Of a stretch of DNA of 64,000 nt, positions 44,018 through 57,500 are shown piece by piece (the stretch's first letter is position 1; each line of letters starts with the position of its first letter). The DNA lies in contig BSYO01000008.1 of NCBI GenBank assembly GCA_033239525.1, positions 14,616,830 through 14,680,829 of the forward strand, given 5' to 3'. The stretch is from Nepenthes gracilis (taxonomy: Eukaryota; Streptophyta; Magnoliopsida; Caryophyllales; Nepenthaceae). Position numbers and translations under genes: made by a program. The notes under the pieces are model-generated. The model was given only the letters and a program-made list of their open reading frames with translations. It made no database searches and was not told where the DNA came from.

Positions 44018-45100
44018 TTATTTAATATTAAACACGCAATGCATAGTTGATGATTTTTACGTATCCTAAACTTTTTTGTGAAATAATATATTAGAAAATT
44101 AAAATTATATGTCAACTTTTGGGGAAAATAAATTTTACGTAAACAAGTAATGATTTAGGTCAACTCATTCCATCATAGTATTGCCAAATGCCACATATGA
44201 TATGTATACGCTATTAATTAGTTATTGTATTCTTTTAATTAATCACATTTAAATAGGACAATAAAGTTTTCCTCTTGAAACTTATAAAAGAGCCGTATAA
44301 AAACATAAAAATTTTTAAATAAATCTTATGAGATCCGTAGATAAAAATACAGATCTTTGCTGTATCATATTATTATGATTATTATTATTTTTTTATAGAT
44401 TTCTAAAATTTTAGGGCCCATTTATCACCGAAAAAATAAGGAGATTTTTAGAAGACTTTTCAAGAAAAAATGGGATTAAAAAAATATAATCAAATCAGTA
44501 TGTTTTTTCATTTAGAAAAATTAAAAGATATAGTTTTTCATTTTTAATTTTATATTGAATTTTAGACAACTTAGTAAACATTAAAAAAAAAAAAAAAATA
44601 CTTTTTTAGGTTTTCAATCACTATAAGTTGAAGTTTTTACACTATAATGAATTCTATTTATTTAATAATATTTTAAAAATTTAAAAAATAGACAAGTGAT
44701 AAAATAAAAAAGATTAAGAAAAATAATAATAAAAATGAGAAATATCAAATATACAAAAATTAAAAATTAAAAATTAAATAAAAAATAAAAAAAGACTGCA
44801 TTTGAATTTTATATTCTTATTTTTTTAAGTTATATTTTAAATTCTACAAAAATATTATTTTATAAGTTTATAAATATAAATATATAGTTATAAGGTCTCT
44901 TCTTAAGCTGGACAATACATTCGAACTAAGCTAGGTGTTATACTCAGTTTATAGTAAGTAATAAAATTTTGATTCACTGAAAGCGAAACCATAGCTGATT
45001 TTTTTTTTTAATCAATTTTCCTCATTTAGTTGTCGGGTAGAACAAACCTTATCAGGATCTATCACGAACCCGATCCTAGGCTGGGTCGGGCCGGTGCCCT
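44018..45100. other. AT-rich intergenic DNA upstream of the CCT-beta gene
   Basis: Long A/T runs (for example about 44580-44600) and no coding signal. From about 45040 the sequence becomes GC-rich (GGCTGGGTCGGGCCGGTGCC), marking the gene-proximal region. Confidence 0.6.
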
Positions 45101-45502
45101 AAAAATGGGTCGATGCTTGGTCCCTCCGGACCCTCCCCTTCCCACATGCTCGAGAACCCTCGTTTACGTTTCTGTTCTACATATCGGTGTCGACTCCGAC
45201 CTGCGTGCCTTCTTCTTTCATTCGGCCCTCTAGGTTTGTCTCCCTTCCCTTGCGTCTCTCTATCTCTCTTCCTACTCAACGACAATTCACATATGCATTT
45301 GGAACGGAAACATTTGTGGATATATTTATAGCATCTTGTTTGTTTTTTTTTTTTTTGTTTATCTTATTATGCAATACGATTAGATTTGAAATGGTCTGAC
45401 GGAAAATGTGTCGTAGGAGTAATTTTGGTATTTGGGTTGTCTATGTAGGACAAGCATTTATTTGTGCCTGCGGCTTCAACTTCTGCTTCTTGATTCTTTT
45501 TT
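45101..45502 (+). promoter_or_regulatory. Probable promoter and 5' untranslated region of the CCT-beta gene
   Basis: A pyrimidine-rich tract (TCTCTCTATCTCTCTTCC near 45257) fits a plant Y-patch or 5' UTR. A TATA-like ATATATTTATAG lies near 45318. A CTAG/GTTTGT junction near 45232 could be a donor of an intron in the 5' UTR. The start site cannot be fixed from sequence. Confidence 0.4.
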
Positions 45503-48500
45503 ATGGCGGTATGTTGTGTGTTATACATTCATCCCAATGGCGCTCTTGCACTGCATTCCTATATTGTTTAATCTTTTTAGTTAAGTTATGTTTTTTGTTG
45601 TCGATATGTCAGGTTGAGAGGATCCTTAAAGATGAAGCTTCTGAGGAAAAGGGAGATCGTGCAAGAATGGTAAGTGTCATGTATTGGATTGAATTTTTTT
45701 CTTTTCACTTATAGACAGTGTTAGAAAGTTGAGAATTTGTGTGCTCAGGCGAGAGAGTTTTCCTATTGAGAGTTCTACTTGAAGTATATATGATGGATAC
45801 ACACTAGCATATATTGATATATTTCTCTGAGCTATGTCAATCCTCTAGCGGCTTCAGACCTAGGGATTGGATCTACCTATTTTTATCCTATATTGCGTCT
45901 CACTTGTTTTCTGAACCAATGATTACTAGCATCCCTGTTTGCATGTCTTGCAGTAAATTTATTGCTCAATGTTGATCAATGGATATTCATTTTTCTGTGA
46001 CTAGGCATCTTTTGTCGGTGCAATGGCAATTTCTGACCTGGTGAAGACTACTCTTGGGCCTAAGGGAATGGTATACTTCCCACCAACCTCATTGCCTTCA
46101 TATTTGCATGCTATGAATCCACATCCATAGTATGGTATATCCTCCCAAAAAGAAAATTTATTTCACGAATTCACTTGGTTGCCATAATTTTGATGTTTTG
46201 CATGATGTAGGATAAGATATTACAGTCAACAGGTAGGGGACGTAGTGTCACTGTAACAAACGATGGTGCAACCATCTTGAAGTCGCTTCCTATTGACAAT
46301 CCTGCTGCCAAAGTCCTTGTTGGTATCCTTGGAAGTTCTGCTGTTCTTTTCAGGGGAGAAATTTTATTTTTTATTATTTTGGAAATGAAGTTCTTGATGC
46401 TTTGTTCAGTAGTGTTGAATGTATTTGATTTTCTTGTCTTTCAAATAAAAATGATTTAATGAGTGTGTGATGATCAATTTTGGGAATGAAGTTCTCGATG
46501 CATTGGTCATTAGCCTTTCATGTATTTGATTTCCTTGTATTTCAAATGAAATTGATTTAATGAGTTTGTGATGATCAATTTCTATGAGGGATTGCAAAAT
46601 TTATCTTGATAGTATTGAATGGGATGTGAAAGGTTAAAAATTGATTTCAATCATAGATTGAAACTATTTAATGTTTTATTATTTGAGATTATGATTTTAT
46701 AGGAATCCTTGATTCTGAAAGTTGTTGCATGTTGGCTATCAGAAACTAGGCTTAAATGGATTTTAAACAAAACTCTGTATGCTGTCAAAACACATTGTGG
46801 GCAACATAAACATATTGGTGATGCCATATGCACAGTTGTATTGAAGTCAAATGTTTAGGCAAGTGCTGCAGATGGTTCTTTGATTAAATCAAAATATAAA
46901 AGTTTGAAGTTTCAAGGCTGAAATGCTAAGTACATCTTAAATCACACACAAGCAAACTACCTTGTCTCACAACCTCGATAATAGACCTCAATCATGTAGA
47001 TAATGATGCTGAAAATCCCATAATCCATAGTGACATACAACTCAGTGATATCCCAAATATTACTTCTCTTTTAATATACAAAACATGTCTAACAATTGCA
47101 TAATTTTGAAGCAGCTACATAACATAGCCTATCGACTTATATTACCGCACTTGGCTCTCTCGACCATAGAACTAAAACAATGAAACACTCTCTTCAAAAC
47201 TTCAAGCTATCAGGTTCTATTGCATCCCGTACTGGGGCACCTGTGAACTACTTTGAAAGATTAGAAGACAAATAACAAATCAATCAAATTTCCAACAAGT
47301 AATCCATATTATTGTAATACAACAATAGAGGGGTCAATAGAGTTCAAGGAACTCAAATGTCAAATCATAATCCACAATTAGGATAATCACAAGTATCATA
47401 TACAATGACACAAAATCACGAGTTTTTAGATCTCACCAAGTACTCGTGACATATTCAAGATCTCAACAAGAAGAATCTACAAGGATAGTATTTCCAACCT
47501 AATGCTGATGAATTAGTCCCCATCAGTTGGTAACATCCCTAAGCTGGCAACTAATCACCCCCCAGGCAATACTAAGAGCGTCCATGGTCTGACACATCTG
47601 GTCAACCAGCTATCAACCAAGTATCCTACTAGATCATCCACACGTAATACACATAGGCTCCACATGAAAATACATCGCCAAAACATTTCCTCAAAATTAC
47701 CGGAATATCATCGGTATTGGATAGTATAGACTATACTAGAGATTTCCGGGTTTCATCTTTCTAAATTCTTTAGTGTCTTTAGGCATCTTCCTTTAATTTT
47801 TCACAGAACTTAGAACAAAGTATCATACTATATTTGACTGTAGCAAGGAATGACCAAGATACAGGCTGGAAATTCCAGGTTACCTTCTCATGCAGCCCTC
47901 TACCCCATTCCACCAGGAGGGTGATATCAAAGAATCATGGTAAAGGATATATATAATTAAGCAAGTTCGGACAACAATATAATGATAACCAAGGCTACAT
48001 TATAAACAAACAAGATCAACAATATCAAATACATATATAACAAACAAATCCAAAGTCTATACTTGTTTAAAGCTCTTATTTTTATGACAAATTTCCAAAA
48101 GTATGTTTTCAGTATCATCTCTAAACATTTCGATCATTAAAAAATCATTTCCCCCAATTTTCTTCTCTAATGATCCAGTGGTGTGCTAACATTATTCAAT
48201 CTAAATCCTCATGAAAATCGCCTAAACTTAAGTCCTTATAACCAGTATAACTATCTATATATTTCTTAAATTCCTTACAATTGGATTGGGGTCACTTCCT
48301 ATGATCTAGGGTTCGAATGAGGCTCAAACTTTACGAAAATGCTGTTTTGCTTAGTTTGGTGTTCGAACACCAGCTCAAATGCGAAGCTCTAGCCTTTAGT
48401 GTTCAAACAATATTAGATGTCCCTTAAATGCAGCGAAGCTAGGTTTGTTTCCAGTGCCTTTGTTTGCCCGAACTCAACAAAATTCAACTTATTTACTAAT

Positions 48501-51500
48501 ATTTTACACATAAGGGTTGTCAAAATTATCATATATGATCATTTTGAGACTATTAGAACCTAATTTATGAATCAATGATCAGTTTAGGCCTCAATTTAGG
48601 ATCAAAACATGATTCCTTTATTTTTGCATAGTCTTTGGATTTCTCTTAAATTCATCTTCATAAGTTATGTTTGTCAACTCCCAACAATTAAATAAGAAAC
48701 TAGATAGGTATTGTGTCATAAAACAAAAGGAAGATTATGGAATTATTTACCTACATCTGCAAATGAATCTTTTCGCTTCTTTTGTCTTCCTTCTTGGATT
48801 TCCTTTCTCATTGGGTTTTCTTCTCAAAATTTTGGTGGTAAATTCTTGATTTCCGGTCCTCTAAATTTTTAGACAACCAGCTTAAGCTATCATGGACATC
48901 TATGAAGCACACACATTGACACGGGACATGGTATGACACGACACTGGCACGGGACACTATATGACACGACACCGATATGGGACACGGTATGACACAAAAC
49001 CGATACACCGACACACTATTTTATAAAAATTACGGATACGGCACGTTAGAGACACATAAGCTAAAATTATGATTTATAATTTTTTAATTGATAAATACTA
49101 CTATTTTATACTTAATTTGTAGGTTATCACCTTCATTTGTGATAAAGAAATTAAATCCTTGCTTTACCAAAGATCAATTGTGTTATCGCCTTCCGTTGTT
49201 TTACCTTTGTATTTGTCTTCTTTTTATCTAACATTGATTCTACGTCCTATGAAAATTTGGTAAAAAAAACGTCGCTGACCATGAAAGAAAAAAAATCTCT
49301 CTTGACTAATATTTCTAGGGAATGGGGACTATTGATAAAAATGAAAGAGAGAGGTATCACTTTAAGTTTTTAAAATTTTAAAATAGCCTACATTTTTAAA
49401 AATTTATAAAATAGCTCACAGTTTTTAAAAAATTATAAAATTACTTAAAGTATCCAAAATATATCCAAAACGTGTCGGGACATGTTCGGAGCATGTCCAA
49501 AACATGTTCGGACGTATCCGGAGTGTGTCTAAAACGTGTCGGGCAAAAAAATAAATAAATTAACACATGTCGGAGCGTGTCCGACACATGTCCCAACGTG
49601 TTCGGGGCGTATTGGTGTCGACATGTGTCAAATACTAATGCTTTCAGCCAGAAAAGTGTCTATACTTCTTAGATTGACTTGTTCGGAGCATTGTGATTGG
49701 GCTGAATTATGTGGTTGGCGTCCCAATTTTGAGCCACGAATTTTGTCCTCTCTGTAGGGGATACCTTGTTCTTTAGCCTCCCAAGTTAGCCCACTGACTC
49801 CAAATTAGCTAACTTTCACTCAAATTTCAGCTCATATGCAGACTAGTAATAGTAAGGTGTAATCCTGACAGAGGCTAAGTTAATTGTCCAACTAACACCC
49901 GTTTGGAGTTTAATTGGTGTAGGAAGGGCACTAAAGACACTCTATTCTTCTAATTACCCTCTTTTAGCTCACTAAATCTTTATTTAGGGACTAATTAACC
50001 CTTAGTCTAGTCTCATACAGCATTAATATCCGATTTGAATGTATAATTTAACCATCCCAACTTAGTAGACCAAATGGGCATTTTATCATAACACAATGAT
50101 TAGTTTAGTTAGTTTTCTAAGAATTTGCAAAAATTATCCTCAAATTATATAGCATTCTCACTTGAAAAATTATATAAAAAATATGACAATTACTCGCTCC
50201 CATAATATTGCACCAAAGTTACCTTTCTCATGATGTATAATTTAACTGCCTTAAGAAAATCTGGGATGCCAAATGATAAGAGAAGTCTATGGAGCTGCAT
50301 CCTTTCTCACCAATTAGAACCTAGTTGTTCACCAGATACGTGGATCCTGCTAAGCATCCATAACTGAATAGTTAAAATGACCAGCTCATAATTGGCAAAT
50401 TCAAGAGAGATTGAACTTGAAATGACTAGTAGGCTTGATAGTTGGGAATTATGTTTTTCATAAGTCATATTGGACTCGTAGGCCAATGTATATCCTTCCG
50501 AGCAATCAATGAACTCCATAACTAAAGGCTTTAGAAATTTCAACTTGTGCTGGAAAATGAAATTTAGGACCCTTATTATCTTCATTGCATGATTAAAATT
50601 ATTTAGCAGAACCAAAAGAGTCAAATAAATTCCAACATTTGGCCCTCATAATTTTTACAATATGGGCCATCACTTGTATTGCAGTATTTGACCCGCATTT
50701 AAGCAGTACTACCTTTTGCCGCAGCTTCAATTTGTTTTTGTTTTTGTTTTATTTTTAACAGCTCAATTTATTTTCCACTTATTGAATGGCTCATTCCTCT
50801 GGCTGCAGCATTTCATATCAATTTCTTCCTGTAATACTTCTGAATCTGCTACTTTGATATTGCAACCTTTCGCTTATTTTCTGTTAAAAGGTCCTTTTTA
50901 TTAGCTAGTACTTTGATGTTCCTTTTCAATTGCTCATAATTTTTATTTGCTTCTTTGATCATATCCATTGAAAAAACATGTTGTGTGGTGATCAGATGTG
51001 GTTTTTATCCCGTTTCTCTCTCTCTCTCTCTCTCTCATTTTTTTTCTTTAGTAGAGCTAGTGCACCTGTTCTTCATAGGCTGTGGAAATTTTGTTTGGGA
51101 GCATCACATCACACAGCACCTTTGGCTATGGACTTTATTTTGTTTTGCTTTCACTCAGACAACAATTTTGACTACAAAACTCTTCCCTTTTTCATGGAAG
51201 TATGGTACACATCAGAAATTCGAATTCCATGCTTCTCATGTTTGTTTTTTCTGGAATTTATTCTGTTAGATGACATGCACCATTTGAATTATGCGGGGCT
51301 CTAAGATCACTTCCTTAGGGCATTTGCAACCTGGTTCACGCTCAATATCCACAGTGCCTTTCTTCCTCGGCTTTCTTACAATGTTGGATTTTAAATTCTC
51401 TGTAATGAGCAATTGTTTGATGTCAAATGCCAATGCAAGTGTATGTGATGTATGCCGAAACATGAAGACTTTGGAGTTGCAATCCCATAACACCAAGGAG

Positions 51501-54500
51501 AGCTCCTATAAATCACAGACAATAGAACTACCTTATGAGAGAGACGATGTACTTGAACTGAATATTAGGGTTGATATGTTTTTTTGGTAAGTAGTAGGGT
51601 TGATAGTTGGGAGCCGTGTTTTACATATTTCACCTTAAAACTCATCAGCCAATTTATAGGCTTCCAAACAACCAATGAACTCCATAACTAAAGACTCTTG
51701 GAATTTGAACATATGCTAGAAATTAATCGAAATGCTAGGTGTCTTTATATTTTCATCACTTGATTATTAATTATTTAATGAAATCATAAGTGTCATCTAA
51801 TTTATTCTAAAATTATTCTCACCCATCCTTAATCAAACGTTAGATATTTCAAAAGTTCAAGATGATGAAGTTGGTGATGGGACAACTTCAGTTGTTGTTT
51901 TGGCTGGAGAGCTTTTGAGGGAGGCTGAAAAATTAATAGCAATGAAGATCCATCCAATGACCATAATATCAGGTATATGAAAAACACTATTTGGTATTTT
52001 CGCAAATGTGCACACCTGTGTTTTTATCTCTCTCTTTTGTTATAGAAATGTCATTCCAACTCATTTCTACTTAAATGTTAAAAGTATTGCTCATTGACCA
52101 AGCATTTACCATTCACTTGATAGATTAAACTTTTGGGATAATTGGTTTCTTAGCGTGATCAGTGCATTGTTGGCCAAACGGTCTTAGCAATAAAAAACTG
52201 TACTCTCTACTTGTACCTTTCATAGACTTACTTGGAGAGTTTCTCCTTGTTTGTTTAGCAGTGGCCTTGATCGTTTTTAAACTGTATGCTGGGTGTAGTT
52301 ATGCAAATCTTGTAAATGTTATATTGCATTGACTATATGTATTTGAATTTTGATTTTTCAATTTCCAGTGTAGTACTCTTGGGGAATCAGCATGAGTTGT
52401 CAAATTAGTTGGTGGCCATTGAAGAATGTTGTAACGTTGCAGAGATGTGACAAGGAAAACTATTTACTTGAATGAAACATGGAATATTGGGAGATTTCTC
52501 TTATAATAGTTTGGGCTCAATTCTGTAAGCTTCTAAATTAACCAAATATCATAATAGAAAAATAGAAAGGAAGACAAACACACAACTAAGATAGTGACAA
52601 TTTTTTTTTTCTTTTTTTAATTTTTGATGAAAGGTAAAAACGTTGAAAATCAACATCAAATGTTTGCCCATCTTATGCTTTTAACTCATTAATTTCTTAT
52701 GGAAATTCCTTTAGCCATGCACATTTTCACTGCTTCTGGGAGCCAAAAGTGCTAGTTTATGGGGTTCTTAAATTCTCTCTTTGTTTGAAATTGGATTCTA
52801 TGTGAAGTGCTTAGAAGTGATTTCATTCTATCAGCATAGATCATAGAATATTTCTATATATCTGATGCTTCCTCTTTTCAAATGTTTGGAAAGGTAGTGA
52901 TTACTATAGTATGTTTATGACTCAACAATAACCCAAACATCAAATTTTCTAAAGGATATTCTACAGTTGACTCCATTTGATGAGGTTAATGCCCTTGGTT
53001 CAGTTCCCACCACCTCCCTTTTCTTATCTTACCTATACCAAAGAAAGAGTAAATAAGAAGCAGAGGGCTGTACATTTATAAAAATAACAAGTTGAATATT
53101 CATGATCCTATCATTCATAAAATCATGGCAAAACAACATAATAACTTCTAATCTTGCTTTGGATGATCGTTTGGTTGTCTTTGGTTTATTGAATAAAATT
53201 ATAACAGCTAAAAAAATGCCAAATGCAAGTGCTTTGATGATTTATAGAAAGGCGGATATTAAGTTGCATCTATAATTGTTGAATCAAAACTATGATGTGA
53301 ATGCACTCTTTATTGAATTTACATCAATGTTGATGGTTTGACCTATTGAAAAATTTGTCTTTCATAAATTAAGTCCATAATATGTATTTGTCAAAAACAT
53401 TTTTTTTCTGTTTGATGAATCAAATACACATTGCATGTCATTGCTATGCTGCACCTTTTTGATGCGGTAGACACTATGCTGGCATCCACTGCCTCTGGCT
53501 AAATCATCGATGAAATACTGTTGGTCTTGCATCTTACTTCTATGCTTTGCCATATCTCTTCCTATCTGATAAAATTTACAGTGTACTTTTTTATAGGATA
53601 GACATCGCATGTCAATTTAACTGTCTTTGGCTGCACAGTAAGGAGATGCTGTTGGCCTTTTTTTTAATTCACTTATAAGCTTTGTTCTGTTAACTTGTGT
53701 AATCTGTCGTCTCTGCCAGAAGCTTATGCTATGCTGAAATATGTGATTCTCTGATTGTGCACATTTCAGGTTACAGAATGGCATCTGAATGTGCTCGCGA
53801 TGCTTTGTTGAATAAGGTTGTGGACAACAAAGATGATGCTGGTACTGATTTTTAACCACTTTTGATTGATATGGTGTAATCATACTTTCTGATCATTGTT
53901 TCCGAGCTTTTGTTTCTGCTTTACCTTGTGCTCATATGTGTAATAAATGTGTTTGATTACTATATGATGCAGAGAAATTCAGGTCGGACTTAATGAAAAT
54001 TGCCATGACTACTTTGAGTTCAAAAATTCTTTCTCAAGACAAGGAACATTTTGGAAAACTGGCTGTTGATGCTGTTATGAGGCTGAAGGTAGAAACCTCC
54101 TTACTCCTAACGTTTATTCAATTACAGTTGAATGTTTGAAGGTGATGTCCGCATTATTTTCTCCTTTCAAGTTTGGACTCCCTGATCTTGTGCTTGGATT
54201 GTTTACATTTTGGATTGGTTCTAAAGCTTATCTTTTCTAGATTCTGTCTACAAAATGCAACTGTTGAGCTGTAGATTTTCTCTTCCTGTTCAAGGGAATA
54301 TGATGTGGCACATTTGATAAAATTACTTGAAATGGAATTGATTCTAGTAGTCAAATTAGTTTTCTTGTGGGTCACCTTGAAGTTTCCAACCTTCTTCGTT
54401 CATAATCCCTATGTTTCTGTTGGGCTAAAGAAGTGCTATTATGAGAGGAGGGATGAGAGATAGAATCATAGGACATGGTATATTCAAATATAGGAACAAA

Positions 54501-57500
54501 AGGAATAACATGAGCATGATTATTAAGTAAAATTATCAAAAGTGTTTATTAAAATGACCTTCTTCAAACATCATCCATTATTTTAGTAGAGCTTTAAGCT
54601 ATTCAACTTACCTGTGGAATATCCTTTTACCATATATCTCTCTTAGAGAGTCAGCAATTCTAAATTCTTTTGCCAATAGGGGCATTTGGCTTTAAATTTA
54701 TTTTATTTAGTAGCCGTCCAGTGCACCTCCTTCTGCGAACTTCCATCTCTTTATTTACTTACAGTTTGCTACATGTCACATGTGATGCAAATGGTAAAAT
54801 CTATTCATATGCATAGATGATAGACCAAAGAATAAATATTTTTTTGCAGTTTGAGTTTGTCTAACTTTTTTCTTATTAGAAATCATCAGATATACATACT
54901 CATGACAGCCACAATCTAGTTAGTTAGCAATTGCACACACATAAAAGGATACTGAAATTAAGATCAATAACATCTGACATAATACAAATAAAACCTGAAA
55001 TGCTGCTCCTGGTTTACATTAGTTCTGCCCATTCAGTTAATTTTAGCCTATGGTAGTGGCAGAAGTGTCTGATAAACTATTTTTGTCAACAGTCTTTGTA
55101 GTTATCAAAACACCTGAAAAATGAGGAGTATAAATTAGGGATGTAAATGTAATTTCAGATCATTGGTGGTTAAACCATGAATTTTTTGATATTATTGTAT
55201 TCCATATAATTTCAGTTTTCCTCTACTTTCGTAGGTTTTTCAGTTATATTTTATTTGGTTAATATTTGGAGATTTAAAGTTTGTTATAGTTAGGAAAGTA
55301 GTTTTCTAGTATATGTTGGTTTCCTTTACTATTTTGTTTCTTTTCCTGGCTATTTAGTCTATAAATAGGAGTCACATTCAGTTTTTGGAGTGTTGAAGTA
55401 ATGAATGAAGTGTTTCTTGTGATTGGAATTTGGTTTTGCTTCAGTTTGGAATAGTGCATAGGGTTTGGCATGTGGATGGTGTTCTTCACTATCAGAGCTT
55501 TCAAGTGTTTAGTGTTCTTCACTATGTTCTTTAGTATTAGTGCTGTTGCTAGGTGGCTGTACTGCTTTATGTTGTTCACCATCAATTGTTGATGTATATT
55601 TCCCTGCCTCAAACCCTGCCAAACCAATTTCATTGCCACCATGGTTGTTGTTTCCCCACGATTGTTATGAAACAGATTATTATAAATCTCGCCATCAGCA
55701 TATTCACCATCTCTTTCCTCTATCCCCACCACTGTTACCGCCATCATTTACACCAAATATAGAAAGTTTATTCAGAAAACCAAATATGAGAACTGTAAAG
55801 CCCTCGTTGGTAGCCCCCAACCTCCAGCAACCCATCCCCAACCAGGCCCTTCACAACAAACGTGAAACCTCCGTGGTTTGCCTTCAACTAACCCTAGTCC
55901 CAAATCTCAGATTTCTCAAACCAAAAAATGGGATTACTTTTCCGATTTTGTCTAGACACCACATAAATTGCCAAGCAGACATTTGGCATGTTCAATTGTC
56001 GATGCCTACCACCCACACCAAAACTTATCTGATATTAGCCTGATCATTGATCAAGTGAACAAACTTTACCTCCTATGTGTTTTAACAAACCTAGACCATT
56101 TTAGAAGCCAAGCCAATGAATCTGAAGGGCAAACTTTTGTTCAACACTTGAGAAATTCGAAGACATGGGAGGGCCAAAATCATTAGAAGATTCATCAAGG
56201 GGAGCTTTAAAGAATAGAAGAATTTGAAGTCATTGATGAACCAACTATAGAATTTCAACTGGAGATAAAATAGTTTGACATTAACATACATAAGTGAAAG
56301 AAATATTGGCCGTTGTATGGTATATGGGATGATATATATTTGGATTTGGCTCCCCTATATTGATATTTTCTAATGCCGTTGCAAAATCATAATATATTGC
56401 CTTATCAGCTAATATATTTGATATATAAGTTTGTTTGTTTTTTTTTTTCTTCCAATATGTTCGATAATGATACATATTATATAATATATTTGATCCGATA
56501 TGGCCTTGACCAATAACTGTAGTGATACCAATATTTTCATTTATGTCGTTGGATTCGGAATGATGATGTGATCCAAGAGGTTCAACATGAGTTTGTTGTA
56601 TTGATTAGTTCTATAGGTGAACTTGAGTCAAATTTCGACAATGCTTCTCTCGTTTGCTGAAGAGCCAAACACGACCGGTGATAGTTTCCTTAGAATTGCT
56701 GAGCAAGACTTTATGATAGTTTTCTTAAAATAGCTAAGCATGATCTATGATTGCTTCCTTACAATCATCCCATGTTCCATAGAATAATCAAAACTACTGA
56801 TTTTTCTCCTTTGCAAAACTTGATGATGAGCATCTCCAAAATAGTGGAGAATAGTTAGGAACACACATATGAGAAGTAATTGAAATTGGAGTCATTTTTA
56901 GGGCTAATGCACTAATTGTTTGATATTATGGTGACCTTGATGGTTGTCTATTCTTTTCGAATTTTAATGGTTTTAGAGATGCTCTATCCTGTTGATATCT
57001 GGAAGATTTTATGTTTATTATATTTATGAAAGCTTTTTGGTAGTATCTTTATGTTTTCTTTACTATTATGCTTCTTTTCTAGGCTATTTAGTCTATAAAT
57101 AAGGTTTTGTGTTGGTTTTTAGTTTTTTCAAATGAAGGATTTGAAGACCTTTTGATCCTAACAATGAATTTTATAGTTGGTACAATTATAAGAGAGTTGA
57201 ATTAATCAATTGTGTTTTCTTTTACATAATGAAACGGTGGAACTTTACAGTGTGACAAACAAAATCTATTTAGAGAGAAATTACTTGAAAGGCATGTGGG
57301 ATCTTGATGGGAGCACTAATGAGATGTCCGATGCAATGGCTAACTATATTTCCAGTGTAGCCAGCAAGGTTTGAAGGAATTGAAATTGAGTGTTTCATGC
57401 CAAAAGGAAGCTTTGTAGTGGTGCAAGGAGGTGCTGGACAAGTGAAAGTTCAGAGAGATGGTTTTAAGGCGTTGTGCATTGTTGAAACATGAGAACTAAG

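Noticed and set aside
45030..45714. Plus-strand open frames upstream of and across the first exons of CCT-beta
   Set aside because: They read through splice sites or the 5' leader in other frames and show no known domain. The spliced reading gives the conserved chaperonin start.
55540..56043. 167-residue plus-strand open frame in intron 7 as a host gene
   Set aside because: It overlaps other open frames on both strands, is low-complexity (Pro/His/Ser) and sits between LTR-like repeats. More likely transposon interior.
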